This document shows, in pieces, positions 16,893-25,871 of a DNA stretch of 64,000 bases (its first letter is position 1; every line of letters starts with the position of its first letter). Below the pieces are notes generated by a model. That model was given only the letters and a program-made list of their open reading frames with translations, had not been told where the DNA came from and did no database searches. Location: the NCBI GenBank assembly GCA_039033995.1, contig JBCCBP010000008.1:1-64000 (forward strand), written 5' to 3'. The translations under genes and the position numbers were made by a program. This DNA is from CALBPI01 sp039033995 (GTDB lineage Bacteria; Pseudomonadota; Gammaproteobacteria; Steroidobacterales; Woeseiaceae).

Positions 16893-17619
16893 GGGCTGAC
16901 CGCTCCTGTCGTCTGCTGCGAACATAGGTAATCAAAAGTAAAAGAGTCAGTGCTGCGGTGAGTGCAAACCACTGAACGGCGTAGCCGAGATGTCGCTCGG
17001 GCGGCAGTCCGGCGGGTGTCCACTCGCGCCGCATTGTCTGGCCTGGTCCGCTTTCGGCCAGTAATACCCAGTCGGCCAATTCCACGGATAGCATCCGACC
17101 GGCTTCTTCGAGTGTTGGATAATGCATGACCGCAGGCCACGCCGACACGTTCGTATCGATGTCGCCGAGACGCAGACCGCCGACAGGCATCCCACCAACG
17201 CGACCGGTGACAGACACGGGCACATCGGGCAGTTCGAGGTCACCGAGGGGCTCTCGTGTCGGCGTCTGTGCGATCCAGCCACGATTGACTAGCAGCGGCT
17301 GATTGTCCCCGGTGAAAGCCAGCGAAATAACGTAGAAGCCGTTCTTTCCGTCTTTGACGATACTGTCGATCAGGATCTGGCGCTTAGCATCAAAACTCAG
17401 TTCGAGCGCCACCTTATCAAACTGGGTCAAATTACCGTCGCGAAGGTCGGTCACCGCTTTTGTTGTTTGTCCGTCGCGCGCTGCATATGCCGCCAACTGC
17501 GCATTGCGCCGCTCCCATTTATCCAGCTGCCAGTTACCGAGCCACAGCATCGTTGGCGCAAGAACGCAGTAGATGGCGACAATCCATCCTGTTGAGCGAC
17601 GTTTGGCAGGTGTGTTCAC
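16882..17619 (-). CDS. SURF1 family cytochrome oxidase assembly protein
   Basis: A 245-residue inner-membrane protein with a helix at each end (GWIVAIYCVLAPTMLWLGNWQL near 12-33; YAVQWFALTAALTLLLLITYV near the C-terminus) and a periplasmic domain between, the SURF1 plan. Typical motifs are LGNWQLDKWERR, PLLVNRGWI and HLGYAVQWFALT. SURF1 helps insert heme a into subunit I. It is transcribed away from the DUF2909 gene, and its stop overlaps the following gene. Confidence 0.94.
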   Translation of the reverse strand: MNTPAKRRSTGWIVAIYCVLAPTMLWLGNWQLDKWERRNAQLAAYAARDGQTTKAVTDLRDGNLTQFDKVALELSFDAKRQILIDSIVKDGKNGFYVISLAFTGDNQPLLVNRGWIAQTPTREPLGDLELPDVPVSVTGRVGGMPVGGLRLGDIDTNVSAWPAVMHYPTLEEAGRMLSVELADWVLLAESGPGQTMRREWTPAGLPPERHLGYAVQWFALTAALTLLLLITYVRSRRQERSAHDK

Positions 17620-17671
17620 GGTATAATCGTACTTCGGTTGTGACGTTCACAAACCCTGGGGTAACGGTGTA

Positions 17672-17869
17672 ATGCGATTTGTCTTGATCTTGTTTCTGCT
17701 GGCGATCATCTATTCGCTCGGTTCCGGGTTGTACTATCTGACCAATGATCAGCAGGACTCTGGCCGATTGGCCAAGTCGTTAACCTGGCGGATTGGCTTG
17801 TCCGTTGCGTTGTTTGCGTTTTTGATCATCGCCGGTCTGCTCGGTTGGATCACACCGGGTGAGCTCTAG
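17672..17869 (+). CDS. Small twin-helix membrane protein, DUF2909 family
   Basis: A 65-residue protein with two hydrophobic helices (FVLILFLLAIIYSLGSGLYYL and IGLSVALFAFLIIAGLLGW) joined by a polar turn NDQQDSGRLAKSLTWR. This matches the short DUF2909 family found beside cytochrome oxidase genes in gammaproteobacteria. It is transcribed opposite to its neighbours, divergent from the SURF1 gene and convergent with the subunit III gene. Biochemical role unknown. Confidence 0.88.
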   Translation: MRFVLILFLLAIIYSLGSGLYYLTNDQQDSGRLAKSLTWRIGLSVALFAFLIIAGLLGWITPGEL

Positions 17870-17897
17870 CGGTTTTATCGCAACACCATCTGACAGT

Positions 17898-17931
17898 GAA
17901 AAAAAAGCCGGACATTTGCCCGGCTTTTTTG
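17898..17931. terminator. Bidirectional terminator between DUF2909 gene and cox subunit III gene
   Basis: The stem AGCCGG / CCGGCT (17906-17911 with 17920-17925) is flanked by an A-run on the left and a T-run on the right, so it can terminate transcription from both convergent genes. Confidence 0.88.
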
Positions 17932-17948
17932 TGCTTGGTCGCGCAGGC

Positions 17949-18812
17949 TTACATCCAATACACGAAGATGTAGAGCCCGAGCCAGACGACGTCAACGAAA
18001 TGCCAATACCAGGCTGAGGCCTCGAAAGCGAAGTGCTGACGCGCGGTAAAGTGGCCGCGCATGACACGAATCCAGACGATGAACAGCATTAGCGCACCGA
18101 TACTGACATGCAGGCCATGGAAGCCGGTCAACATGAAGAAAGTGGATCCGTAGATACCAGACTCCATCGTCAGATTAAGCTCATGGTAGGCATGGATGTA
18201 CTCGACCGCCTGAAGATAAACAAAAATGAATCCAAGCAGGAAGGTCAGACCGAGGAAGATCTTCACCTGGCCACGGTGATCTTCACGCAAAGCATGGTGT
18301 GCGATCGTAATCGTGACGCTGCTGGTGAGCAGGATAGCGGTGTTGATCAGCGGCAGACCAAACGGCCCCATCGGCTCGAACTCGCCGCCCACCGATGCAG
18401 GACCGCTGGATGGCCACATGGCTTCGAAGCCGGGCCATAACAACAGACCCGTGAAGAAGTTGTTGGAGCCGCCTTCCAACCATGGCAACGCCATGTTGCG
18501 GGTGTAGAACAAGGCGCCGAAAAATGCCGCGAAGAACATGACTTCCGAGAAGATGAACCAGCTCATACCCATGCGGAATGACTTGTCCACCTGGCCGGAG
18601 TAGATACCGCCTTCGCTTTCGTCGATGACGTTCCCGAACCAGCCGAACATCATGCCCACGACGGTCAGTAGCCCGAGCGCGAACAAATACGGACCGATAT
18701 CGCCGCCATTCAGCCAGCCGCTGACACCGACCATAGTAAACAGAAGCCCGATCGAGCCGACCACCGGCCAGTGACTGCCGTGCGGTACGTAGTATTTATC
18801 GTTTGTTGCCAT
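17949..18812 (-). CDS. ctaE: Cytochrome c oxidase subunit III
   Basis: A 287-residue protein with seven membrane helices. Diagnostic stretches are YYVPHGSHWP at the N-terminus, FISEVMFFAAFFGAL-like WFIFSEVMFFAAFF near residue 90, and LTGFHGLHVSIGAL and WHFVDVVWLGLYIFVYWM at the C-terminus. I chose MATNDKYYVPHG (18812), which resembles family N-termini; an ATG at 18836 would add eight residues. It is the last structural gene of the aa3-type oxidase run on this strand and ends at a bidirectional terminator. Confidence 0.96.
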   Translation of the reverse strand: MATNDKYYVPHGSHWPVVGSIGLLFTMVGVSGWLNGGDIGPYLFALGLLTVVGMMFGWFGNVIDESEGGIYSGQVDKSFRMGMSWFIFSEVMFFAAFFGALFYTRNMALPWLEGGSNNFFTGLLLWPGFEAMWPSSGPASVGGEFEPMGPFGLPLINTAILLTSSVTITIAHHALREDHRGQVKIFLGLTFLLGFIFVYLQAVEYIHAYHELNLTMESGIYGSTFFMLTGFHGLHVSIGALMLFIVWIRVMRGHFTARQHFAFEASAWYWHFVDVVWLGLYIFVYWM

Positions 18813-18864
18813 AGTAGGCTGTCCCATGTTGTCCATTGTCGCGCGTCACCGCACGCTTGCTATT

Positions 18865-19404
18865 TTAAGGTGTGTTGCTCGCCGTCGCATCCATATTGAA
18901 GAATGTGTAGTCGAGCGTGATTGTATCGATATAGATCGGCAAATCGCGATCGATCATGAATCGCAACGGCATTTCTTTCGCTTCCAGCCCGTCAAACGGT
19001 TGGTTGTTGAAGCAGAAGCACTCGGTTTTCTTCAGGTGCGCACCGGCCTTGTTGGGGTAGACGCTCGGGATTGCCTGAGCGACACGCGGTTGGTCGGTGA
19101 GGTTGGTGGCAATGAAATTGGCATCGTAGATCTTGCCCACTTCGACCTGCATCGACGTCACCGCGGCCTCAAACGAATACGGTGCGTACTCGTTGACCGA
19201 CGTTGTGAACTGCACGGTGACAGTGCGCTGCTCGCCTTGTTGCTCGGTCAGGGCCAGTGGTGCCTCGTTAGTGCGACCACCAACGCCCGTGATCTCGCAA
19301 AATGCGTCATACAGCAGAGGCATCACAAAAAAAGCAAACGCAAAAGTGCCTGCTGACATTGACAGCAGCTTAAGCGGCAGCCAACGGTCTTCGCGTATGC
19401 TCAT
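18865..19404 (-). CDS. ctaG: Cytochrome c oxidase copper chaperone CtaG/Cox11
   Basis: A 179-residue protein from the ATG at 19404, with one N-terminal helix and a periplasmic Ig-like domain. The copper-binding motif is ECFCFNNQ, followed by the conserved PLRFMIDRDLP segment. Cox11 delivers copper to the CuB site of subunit I. The start overlaps the stop of a 43-residue gene (TAATG), which is why 19404 is preferred to the longer frame from 19485 that would run through that gene. Confidence 0.95.
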   Translation of the reverse strand: MSIREDRWLPLKLLSMSAGTFAFAFFVMPLLYDAFCEITGVGGRTNEAPLALTEQQGEQRTVTVQFTTSVNEYAPYSFEAAVTSMQVEVGKIYDANFIATNLTDQPRVAQAIPSVYPNKAGAHLKKTECFCFNNQPFDGLEAKEMPLRFMIDRDLPIYIDTITLDYTFFNMDATASNTP

Positions 19405-19535
19405 TACAGCCCAGCCTGACTGCGAACCACACCGGCGGCGATAAAGGCCACATAGACGCCGATGGCTACCGCAACCAGCAACCACATATTACGTCTTACG
19501 CGACGCTGCCTGTTATCTTGCTCGGTCACCGACAT
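19404..19535 (-). CDS. Small one-helix cytochrome oxidase cluster protein (43 residues)
   Basis: An open frame from ATG 19535 to the stop at 19406-19404, overlapping the ctaG start as TAATG. The product starts MSVTEQDNRQRRVRRN, a basic polar head, followed by one membrane helix (MWLLVAVAIGVYVAFIAAGVV) and a short tail. A GGCGG motif precedes the start. Small one-helix proteins at this position between subunit I and Cox11 are known in beta- and gammaproteobacterial oxidase clusters. A role in assembly is inferred from position. It falls below common ORF length limits. Confidence 0.75.
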   Translation of the reverse strand: MSVTEQDNRQRRVRRNMWLLVAVAIGVYVAFIAAGVVRSQAGL

Positions 19536-19550
19536 ACCGCCGTCCCGCTG

Positions 19551-21143
19551 TTATTCGACGACCGGCGCTTCATCAAACGTGTGATGCGGCGCAGGTGACG
19601 GCACGGTCCATTCAAGACCTTTCGGGTTGTCCCAAACTTCCGCCGTGGCTTTCTCGCCACCGCGTACGCTCTTAATGATGACCCACACGAACAACAGCTG
19701 TGACAGTCCGAAGCCGAATGCGCCGACGGTGGCGATCAGGTTGAAGTCCGCAAACTGTGAGTTGTAGTCCGGAATCCGCCGCGGCATGCCCGCGAGGCCC
19801 AGGAAATGCATCGGGAAGAACGTCAAGTTGACGAAGAATGTGGTCAGCCAGAAGTGCGCCTTGCCCAGCGTTTCGCTGTACATGTGCCCCGTCCATTTCG
19901 GCAGCCAGTAGTAAACCCCGGCAATGATGGCGAAGATCGCGCCGGGCACCAGCACGTAGTGAAAATGCGCGACGACGAAGTACGAGTCGTGGTACTGAAA
20001 GTCAGCCGGCACGATCGCAAGCATCAAACCCGAGAAACCACCGATTGTGAATAGGAACAGGAACGCGACCGCAAACAGCATTGGCGTTTCGAAGGTCATC
20101 GCTCCTTTCCACATCGTCGCGGTCCAGTTGAAGACTTTTACACCGGTCGGTACGGCGATCAGCATCGTCGTGAACATGAAGAACAGCTGACCCGTCAGAG
20201 GCATGCCGGCTGTGAACATATGGTGCGCCCACACGATAAACGACAGGAACGCGATACTCGCGGTGGCATACACCATCGAGTCGTAACCGAATAGCGGCTT
20301 GCGGGCGAACGTCGGGATGATTTCCGAGACGATGCCGAACGCCGGTAGGATCATGATGTAAACCTCCGGGTGACCGAAGAACCAGAAGATGTGCTGGAAC
20401 ATTACGGGATCACCGCCACCGGCCGCGCGGAAGAAGCTCGTACCGAAGAACTGATCGGTGAGCAGCATCGTAACCGCACCCGCCAGTACCGGCATGACGG
20501 CGATCAACAGGTAAGCGGTGATCAGCCAGGTCCAGACAAACAGCGGCATTTTTAGCAGTGTCATGCCCGGTGCACGCATGTTCATGATCGTGACGATGAT
20601 GTTGATGGCGCCCATGATTGACGAGATCCCCATCAGATGCACCGAGAAAATCAGGAACGGGAACGCGTCACCGGTTTGCATCACGAGCGGTGGATACATC
20701 GTCCAGCCACCAGCGGGTGCGCCGCCCGGCAGAAACAGCGTCGACAGCAAGATGCCGAACGCGACCGGCAGGATCCAGAAAGACCAGTTGTTCATGCGCG
20801 GTAGCGCCATGTCCGGTGCGCCGACCATCAACGGGATCATCCAGTTGGCGAGTCCGACGAATGCGGGCATCACAGCACCGAAGATCATGATCAACGCATG
20901 CATCGTGACCATCTGGTTGTAGAAATCAGGCTGGACAAACTGCATGCCGGGTTGGCCGAGTTCAGTTCGGATGACCAACGCCATCGCACCACCCACGAAC
21001 AGCATGATCAAGCTGAAGATCAGGTACATCGAGCCGATGTCCTTGTGGTTGGTCGTGAACAACCAACGCTTGATGCCGGTCAGTTCCGGGCCGTGGTCGT
21101 GATGGTCGTCGTCGTGGTGTGCTGTGTCTGTTGCGGCGCTCAT
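19551..21143 (-). CDS. ctaD: Cytochrome c oxidase subunit I
   Basis: A 530-residue, 12-helix catalytic subunit of a heme-copper oxidase. Ligand motifs are present: MHALIMIFG (low-spin heme), FWFFGHPEVYI (CuB histidine and the cross-linked tyrosine), VWAHHMF (CuB histidines), and VVAHFHYVL (heme a3 and heme a histidines). The GHPEVYI tyrosine in helix VI places it in the A-type group. A good AGGAG lies upstream of the ATG at 21143. It is preceded by the subunit II gene and followed by the 43-residue gene and ctaG. Confidence 0.98.
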   Translation of the reverse strand: MSAATDTAHHDDDHHDHGPELTGIKRWLFTTNHKDIGSMYLIFSLIMLFVGGAMALVIRTELGQPGMQFVQPDFYNQMVTMHALIMIFGAVMPAFVGLANWMIPLMVGAPDMALPRMNNWSFWILPVAFGILLSTLFLPGGAPAGGWTMYPPLVMQTGDAFPFLIFSVHLMGISSIMGAINIIVTIMNMRAPGMTLLKMPLFVWTWLITAYLLIAVMPVLAGAVTMLLTDQFFGTSFFRAAGGGDPVMFQHIFWFFGHPEVYIMILPAFGIVSEIIPTFARKPLFGYDSMVYATASIAFLSFIVWAHHMFTAGMPLTGQLFFMFTTMLIAVPTGVKVFNWTATMWKGAMTFETPMLFAVAFLFLFTIGGFSGLMLAIVPADFQYHDSYFVVAHFHYVLVPGAIFAIIAGVYYWLPKWTGHMYSETLGKAHFWLTTFFVNLTFFPMHFLGLAGMPRRIPDYNSQFADFNLIATVGAFGFGLSQLLFVWVIIKSVRGGEKATAEVWDNPKGLEWTVPSPAPHHTFDEAPVVE

Positions 21144-21206
21144 GTTAGCTCCTGATTTCCCCGATAGGCGCGCATCGGCGCTATCTCAATGCTTGGTGTG
21201 GTCCCG

Positions 21207-22031
21207 TTAGTCGTTGGCAGCCAGTTTCGGCGTGTCGATACCTTGCTCGATTTTCAGAGCTGCCATACGCGCGGCGTAAGCATCTTCTTCGAGCACCTCG
21301 ACGACGATCGGCATAAAGCCGTGGTCCTGTCCGCACAACTCAGCGCACTGACCGCGGTAGATGCCTGGCTCTTCAGCCGTGAACCAGACCTGGTTGATGT
21401 AACCCGGGATCGCGTCTTTCTTGATGGCGAAGTCCGGCATCCACCAGGCGTGCAGAACATCGTTGGAGGTGATCAGTACACGGATTTTCTTGTTCACCGG
21501 CACGACCACGTGGTTGTCGACTTCCAGCAGGTAATTCGGCACCGAGGCCGGGTCGATGCCGGAATCGAGACGGCGCGCATCGTTGCTGGTGCGGGCGAGG
21601 TTGGAATAGAAGCTGACCCCTTCGTCCAGATACTCGTACTGCCATTTCCACTGGTAGGCGGTCGCTTTGATGGTGAGGAACGGGTTACGGTCGTCTTCGA
21701 TCTTGATCATGGTCTTGGCGGCCGGGACTGCCATCGCCACGAGGATAACGACCGGGATCAGCGTCCATACGATCTCGGCTTTCGTGCTGTGCGAGAACTG
21801 AGCGGGCTCAACACCTTTGGACTTGCGGTGCATGACCAGCGCCAGAATCATCCAGCCGAATACAAACACCGCGATGGCGCAGCAGACCCAGAAGATCAGC
21901 ATATGCAGGCCGTAGATTTCACGGCTGATCGCGGTTACCCCCTCACGCATGTTGAGATCCCAGGCAGCGAAAACACTGGCACTGGGCAGCATGGCGGCGA
22001 CACCCGCAACGAGTTTGCGTTTGATATCCAT
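21207..22031 (-). CDS. ctaC: Cytochrome c oxidase subunit II
   Basis: A 274-residue periplasm-facing subunit. It has a signal peptide (LVAGVAAMLPSASVFA), two membrane helices and a cupredoxin domain with the dinuclear CuA site: the first histidine in DVLHAWWMPDF and the ligands of CAELCGQDHGFM. It accepts electrons from cytochrome c and passes them to subunit I. There is no fused cytochrome c domain at the C-terminus, so it is the short caa3-lacking form. It is the first gene of the oxidase run; its promoter should lie in 22032-22200, where I saw no clear consensus. Confidence 0.97.
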   Translation of the reverse strand: MDIKRKLVAGVAAMLPSASVFAAWDLNMREGVTAISREIYGLHMLIFWVCCAIAVFVFGWMILALVMHRKSKGVEPAQFSHSTKAEIVWTLIPVVILVAMAVPAAKTMIKIEDDRNPFLTIKATAYQWKWQYEYLDEGVSFYSNLARTSNDARRLDSGIDPASVPNYLLEVDNHVVVPVNKKIRVLITSNDVLHAWWMPDFAIKKDAIPGYINQVWFTAEEPGIYRGQCAELCGQDHGFMPIVVEVLEEDAYAARMAALKIEQGIDTPKLAAND

Positions 22032-22200
22032 CTTGATGAGATCTCTCTAAATTTTGGTCCCGAATATTCTCTCTGCGAGCGTCGCATCGCGGGGATGCTG
22101 ACTCGCGTTGGCCGGGCTGCGGCGTGCTGTTGTGAGCCCGACTCGTTTAGCCCGCTATTGTAGCGCTTCTTGCATTGTAAATGGCGACTTGGTTCGCCTT

Positions 22201-22689
22201 TTATCGGCCCGTATTTTGCGACGCGGGCTGGTCGACGTCTCTGTTGCTGGTTTGTCTAAGCACCTGGGCCAGTCGCGCCTGCAACGCGCGCTTTTCATCC
22301 GGTACCAGGAAACGACCGAAAATATGCCTGTCCCGACCGCGCGCGAAGGCCAGATCGAGTTGATTACCTCGCTCGAGCAATGCGGCGCGGGTCCAGGGCG
22401 TCGGCAGCTCGACTCGCTCATCGACGACATCGCTGCGCCGCCAACGTGTCAGCACGACGGATTCGTCGTTGATCTCGACGCTCTCCCAGGACTGTGCACG
22501 TTGCCAGTGGTGGTGCAGTGCCCAACCCAGCGCGGCGAGCTCGAGGCCGGCAAACGGCAGGATGGGCCAGTAGCCGCGTGACACGAATACACCCGCAACA
22601 AACAGGCTCGTAATCGTGACCAGCATGAAGAACTGGCGCGCCTCAGTGGCGGTCATCGAGCAGTTGGCGGTGAGCTCAAAGCGGTGCAC
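22201..22689 (-). CDS. DUF2244 family membrane protein
   Basis: A 162-residue protein with two close hydrophobic segments (FFMLVTITSLFVAGVFV and WPILPFAGLELAALGWALHH) followed by a soluble domain containing the DUF2244-like stretches ESVEINDESVVLTRWR and RHIFGRFLVPDEK. DUF2244 genes are often found beside cytochrome oxidase clusters, as here just upstream of ctaC. The GTG at 22689 is used; an ATG 33 bp further in is possible. Function unknown. Confidence 0.85.
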   Translation of the reverse strand: MHRFELTANCSMTATEARQFFMLVTITSLFVAGVFVSRGYWPILPFAGLELAALGWALHHHWQRAQSWESVEINDESVVLTRWRRSDVVDERVELPTPWTRAALLERGNQLDLAFARGRDRHIFGRFLVPDEKRALQARLAQVLRQTSNRDVDQPASQNTGR

Positions 22690-22808
22690 GCGCAGGCATC
22701 CTTGTGCAAAACTTGCTCAAATTATAACCAGATCTCGAACGTGCCGGCAATGCTGCCCACTGCCGAACAGTTGTCTATTATTGTTTGTATATCAATTGTT
22801 TATGACAG

Positions 22809-23660
22809 CTACTGTGAGCGCACCCGAATGTCGCCCGGCGCGATACGAATATCACCGGCCGCGGGCTTCGGCATACCGCCAAAGCAATGGCCATAAACGA
22901 GCTCCAGCGTGATGGGAAAGGTGTCTTCGCCACCGGTCAGAATCTGTTCGAATTCGGCCCAACGGCGGCGCCCCATCAGCCCTTTTCGGCGCGCGCCACT
23001 GGCATTGCGAGCACCGCTGTCGGTCAAGTCCTGCCAGAGCTTGCTCGGGTCCGTGTACGCCAGGGTTAACTTCTCGCTATCTAGAACCGGTTCTCGCAGG
23101 CCATGACGCCCCAGCGCATCGCCGAAGTCATGCATGTCGATGAAATCGAGCGTATGCCGGTCGGTGTCGTCCGGCGGCCACCCAGCGCGCAGTTCACGCA
23201 GCGACTCAGGCCCAAGCGTCACAAACAGGAACACGCCGTCGGGGCGCAGCACGCGCGCGATTTCCTGTAGCAACGTATCGGGTTCTGTATATCGTAGCGT
23301 CGCGAAATTGCTGACGATAAGGTCGATGCTGTCGTCCGCCAGACCGTTGGCGTGCAGCGGCGCTTTGTCGAGGATACGATCGACGACCGGGCGCCGTAAC
23401 CAGCGACGGCGCGCCAGCCCAGCCGGCAATCCGCCGGCCGGCTCCGCAACGATGAGCGTCGTAGCCGGGTAGTGTTGGCGAAGCCGTCGCGTCAGTGCGC
23501 CGCGCTGAGCGCCGAGCTCGAGTACGACGGATGGCTTTAATTGCAGGTACGGCAGCCGGGCCACCAATTCATCCGCGACGCGCGCGTGCATAAACATCTG
23601 CTCGTCGCGTGTCGCGCGCAGTCTGCGGTGCAAGGCATGCTGGTCGATTGCGCTGGTCAT
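22809..23660 (-). CDS. bioC: Malonyl-ACP O-methyltransferase BioC
   Basis: A 283-residue SAM-dependent methyltransferase. The frame extends upstream to 24002, but that extension is the antisense of comF, so I start at MTSAIDQHALHRRL (23660). Motif I is VLELGAQRGALTRRL, followed by LIVSNFATLRY and VLRPDGVFLFVTLGPESL, and the BioC-typical FIDMHDFGDALGRHGL and ELVYGHCFGGMPKP. BioC masks the malonyl group so fatty-acid enzymes can build pimelate for biotin. Motif I lacks the usual GCGTG glycine pattern. The gene is divergent from comF (72-bp gap). No other bio gene is in the window. Confidence 0.88.
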   Translation of the reverse strand: MTSAIDQHALHRRLRATRDEQMFMHARVADELVARLPYLQLKPSVVLELGAQRGALTRRLRQHYPATTLIVAEPAGGLPAGLARRRWLRRPVVDRILDKAPLHANGLADDSIDLIVSNFATLRYTEPDTLLQEIARVLRPDGVFLFVTLGPESLRELRAGWPPDDTDRHTLDFIDMHDFGDALGRHGLREPVLDSEKLTLAYTDPSKLWQDLTDSGARNASGARRKGLMGRRRWAEFEQILTGGEDTFPITLELVYGHCFGGMPKPAAGDIRIAPGDIRVRSQ

Positions 23661-23732
23661 CGCGCCATTATCGACACTTCGTCGCAAAAATGCAGCGGTT
23701 TCCGCTGGCTCGAATAGGCTATCGTTGACGCT

Positions 23733-24431
23733 ATGGCGAGTTGGCTTGAGCGCGTGTTTACGTTCGTCGGTGACCGCTGTCGTTTGTGTGGTCGGTATGG
23801 CGAATCCGGGGTCGTTTGCGGCGACTGTGATCGTCTCTGTCAGCCCAATACGAATTGTTGCCGGACGTGTGCGGCCCGCACACCGGTACCGGTCGAACGC
23901 TGCGGTCTCTGCAGCGGTCAGCGACCCGAGCGACCGCCGCTGGTGGCGCCATTCGACTACTGCTTTCCGGTCGATCGGATACTCGCGGTCTTTAAATATC
24001 ACGCGGATCTAACCCTTGTGCCCGTGCTGCGTCACTGGCTCGAAAACGTGCCTGCAGATGCGATCGAGGGCACCGCATTCGTGCCGGTACCGTTGCATCC
24101 CTTTCGCCATCGCCGCCGTGGTTTCAACCAGGCCACCCTGATCGCCCGTTTGTTGGCACAGCGTTACCGGCGGCCGGTACTGGATGACGCGGTGATCCGA
24201 CGCAGACACACCGCACCGCAGGTTGGGCTGACAGCGACCGAGCGCCGGCGCAACCTGCGTGACGCGTTCGTCGTACCGACGCCGCTCGCACATGCACACA
24301 TCTGTATTGTCGACGACGTAGCGACGACCGGCGCCACGCTACAGGCGGTCGCCGCGAGCTTGCAACAAAGCGGTGTGGTGTCGATCAGCGCTTTCTGTCT
24401 GGCTTACGCCGGTGCGGGTGTGTACAGGTAA
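23733..24431 (+). CDS. comF: ComF family phosphoribosyltransferase-like protein
   Basis: A 232-residue ComF protein. The N-terminal zinc-finger cysteines are clear (CRLCGRYG, CGDCDRLC, CCRTCAA, CGLCSG). The phosphoribosyltransferase fold has the PRPP motif ICIVDDVATTGATL near residue 190 and GFNQATLIARLLA near 130. ComF proteins take part in handling incoming DNA during natural transformation; here the type IV pilus genes are elsewhere in the window. The 3' end overlaps the convergent ubiA by 28 bp. Confidence 0.93.
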   Translation: MASWLERVFTFVGDRCRLCGRYGESGVVCGDCDRLCQPNTNCCRTCAARTPVPVERCGLCSGQRPERPPLVAPFDYCFPVDRILAVFKYHADLTLVPVLRHWLENVPADAIEGTAFVPVPLHPFRHRRRGFNQATLIARLLAQRYRRPVLDDAVIRRRHTAPQVGLTATERRRNLRDAFVVPTPLAHAHICIVDDVATTGATLQAVAASLQQSGVVSISAFCLAYAGAGVYR

Positions 24432-25285
24432 TGCAGTGCCAACCCGATGAATATCACCATGCCGATGAAGTGATTATTCAGAAATGCCCGAAAACAGGCC
24501 AGTGGTTCGCGGTCGCGAATCAAGTGTTGTTGAAACAACATGAATGCGGCGACACCGACAACGGCGGTGTAATACCAGCCGGTCAGCGACAATCGTCCGC
24601 CGAGCATCAGCAGCGCGATGAGCATCATCAGCTGCAGCGCCGCGATAACAAAACGATCTGCGTCGCCAAACAGAATCGCCGTGGAGCGGATGCCCGCGAT
24701 CAGATCGTCTTCGCGATCACACATCGCGTACATCGTGTCGTAGATGACCGCCCAAATCACCGTAATCGCGAACAGGAACCAGGCGACCGGGTCGATGGCA
24801 CCCGTCTGCGCGGCAAATGCCATCGGAATGGCCATGGCGAAGGCGAGACCGAGAATCAGCTGGGGCACGGACAGAAATCGTTTCATAAACGGATAAATGA
24901 TCATCAAAACGGTGGCGCCTGCGGCCAGCACCTGGGTCAGACCATTGAGCATCGTGACCAGTCCTAACGCGATCAGTCCAAGGCCAATGAACACGGCGAT
25001 CGCCTCGCTGGTGCCGATTTCTCCGCGAGCGAGTGGCCTGGCCCGGGTGCGTCGCACCTGGCTGTCGAACTTGCGGTCGGCGATATCGTTGATCACGCAA
25101 CCGGCGGAACGCGTGACGAGCGCGCCGATGCAAAAAATCAGCAGAATATCTGGATCGGGGCGTCCTGCGCTGGCGATCCATAACGCCCACAACATCGGCC
25201 AGGCCAGCAGCCAGATGCCGATGGGCTTATCGAGCCGCATCAGTCGACCGTAGATCGCCAGTTGTTTGATCAAGTCAGCGAGCAT
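24404..25285 (-). CDS. ubiA: 4-hydroxybenzoate polyprenyltransferase UbiA
   Basis: A 293-residue integral membrane enzyme that attaches the polyprenyl tail to 4-hydroxybenzoate in ubiquinone synthesis. The two Asp-rich motifs that bind the diphosphate are present: NDIADRKFD near residue 66 and DREDDLIAG near 191. The N-terminal RLDKPIGIWLLAWPMLWAL is typical. It lies 10 bp after ubiC, which makes its substrate, so the pair is one operon. Confidence 0.97.
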   Translation of the reverse strand: MLADLIKQLAIYGRLMRLDKPIGIWLLAWPMLWALWIASAGRPDPDILLIFCIGALVTRSAGCVINDIADRKFDSQVRRTRARPLARGEIGTSEAIAVFIGLGLIALGLVTMLNGLTQVLAAGATVLMIIYPFMKRFLSVPQLILGLAFAMAIPMAFAAQTGAIDPVAWFLFAITVIWAVIYDTMYAMCDREDDLIAGIRSTAILFGDADRFVIAALQLMMLIALLMLGGRLSLTGWYYTAVVGVAAFMLFQQHLIRDREPLACFRAFLNNHFIGMVIFIGLALHYLYTPAPA

Positions 25286-25295
25286 GCCTGCAAAC

Positions 25296-25838
25296 TCAGT
25301 CGATACGACGCGGGATGTCGAGCAAATGGCTCGTCATGTGTTCGATGAGCAGCAATGGCTGCGCGTCGATGTCGAAAACGGAACGTCGCGCCCATGCACC
25401 GACGGTGCTTGCGAACGGACTAGCCGTCGCGCTCGATGGCTGAAACTGCATTGCTGCGCGGCGCTCGGCCGGACGCTTGGCGAGTTCGGCCCCGAGTGGT
25501 TGCTCGCCCAACGTCATCAGCCAGGGTTGTGCGGTGAGCGTCGTCGCGGGCACAAAACAATAGGCGTGGACAAATACCTGCTCGTCGCTGCGAATCTCGA
25601 TCTCGCGCAACCATCCGTCGTGCTCGGCGCTCGGCAGCATTGCTGTGACGGTTGCCGGCAGCGTCACAGTCTTTGCGGACAACACACGAATCCTCACCGT
25701 CTGTACAACTGATCGACGAATATCGTCTGTCATCAGACGCGTGGTCATCAGCCAGTCCGCTGCGGTGCCGTCCACGGTCGCACGGTCCGCCCAATCGGGC
25801 AGCGCATGGTCGGAGCTAGGTGAGTGAGAGGCGGTCAT
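25296..25838 (-). CDS. ubiC: Chorismate lyase UbiC
   Basis: A 180-residue enzyme that cleaves chorismate to 4-hydroxybenzoate and pyruvate, the first step of ubiquinone synthesis. Family-typical segments are WLMTTRLMTDDIRR, the substrate arginine region LREIEIRSDEQVFVHAYCFVP, and PLGAELAKRP. It sits between recG and ubiA, co-directional with both, and chorismate supply connects to aroK/aroB in the same window. Sequence conservation in UbiC is low, so the identity rests on these motifs plus the ubiA neighbour. Confidence 0.92.
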   Translation of the reverse strand: MTASHSPSSDHALPDWADRATVDGTAADWLMTTRLMTDDIRRSVVQTVRIRVLSAKTVTLPATVTAMLPSAEHDGWLREIEIRSDEQVFVHAYCFVPATTLTAQPWLMTLGEQPLGAELAKRPAERRAAMQFQPSSATASPFASTVGAWARRSVFDIDAQPLLLIEHMTSHLLDIPRRID

Positions 25839-25871
25839 GTCATCCGGTGCGTTAGCGGCAATCGCTCTATT

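Noticed and set aside
21189..22163. 324-codon open frame on the plus strand
   Set aside because: It is antisense to the clear subunit II gene ctaC.
23661..24002. N-terminal extension of BioC
   Set aside because: It is antisense to comF; the family-like start is at 23660.
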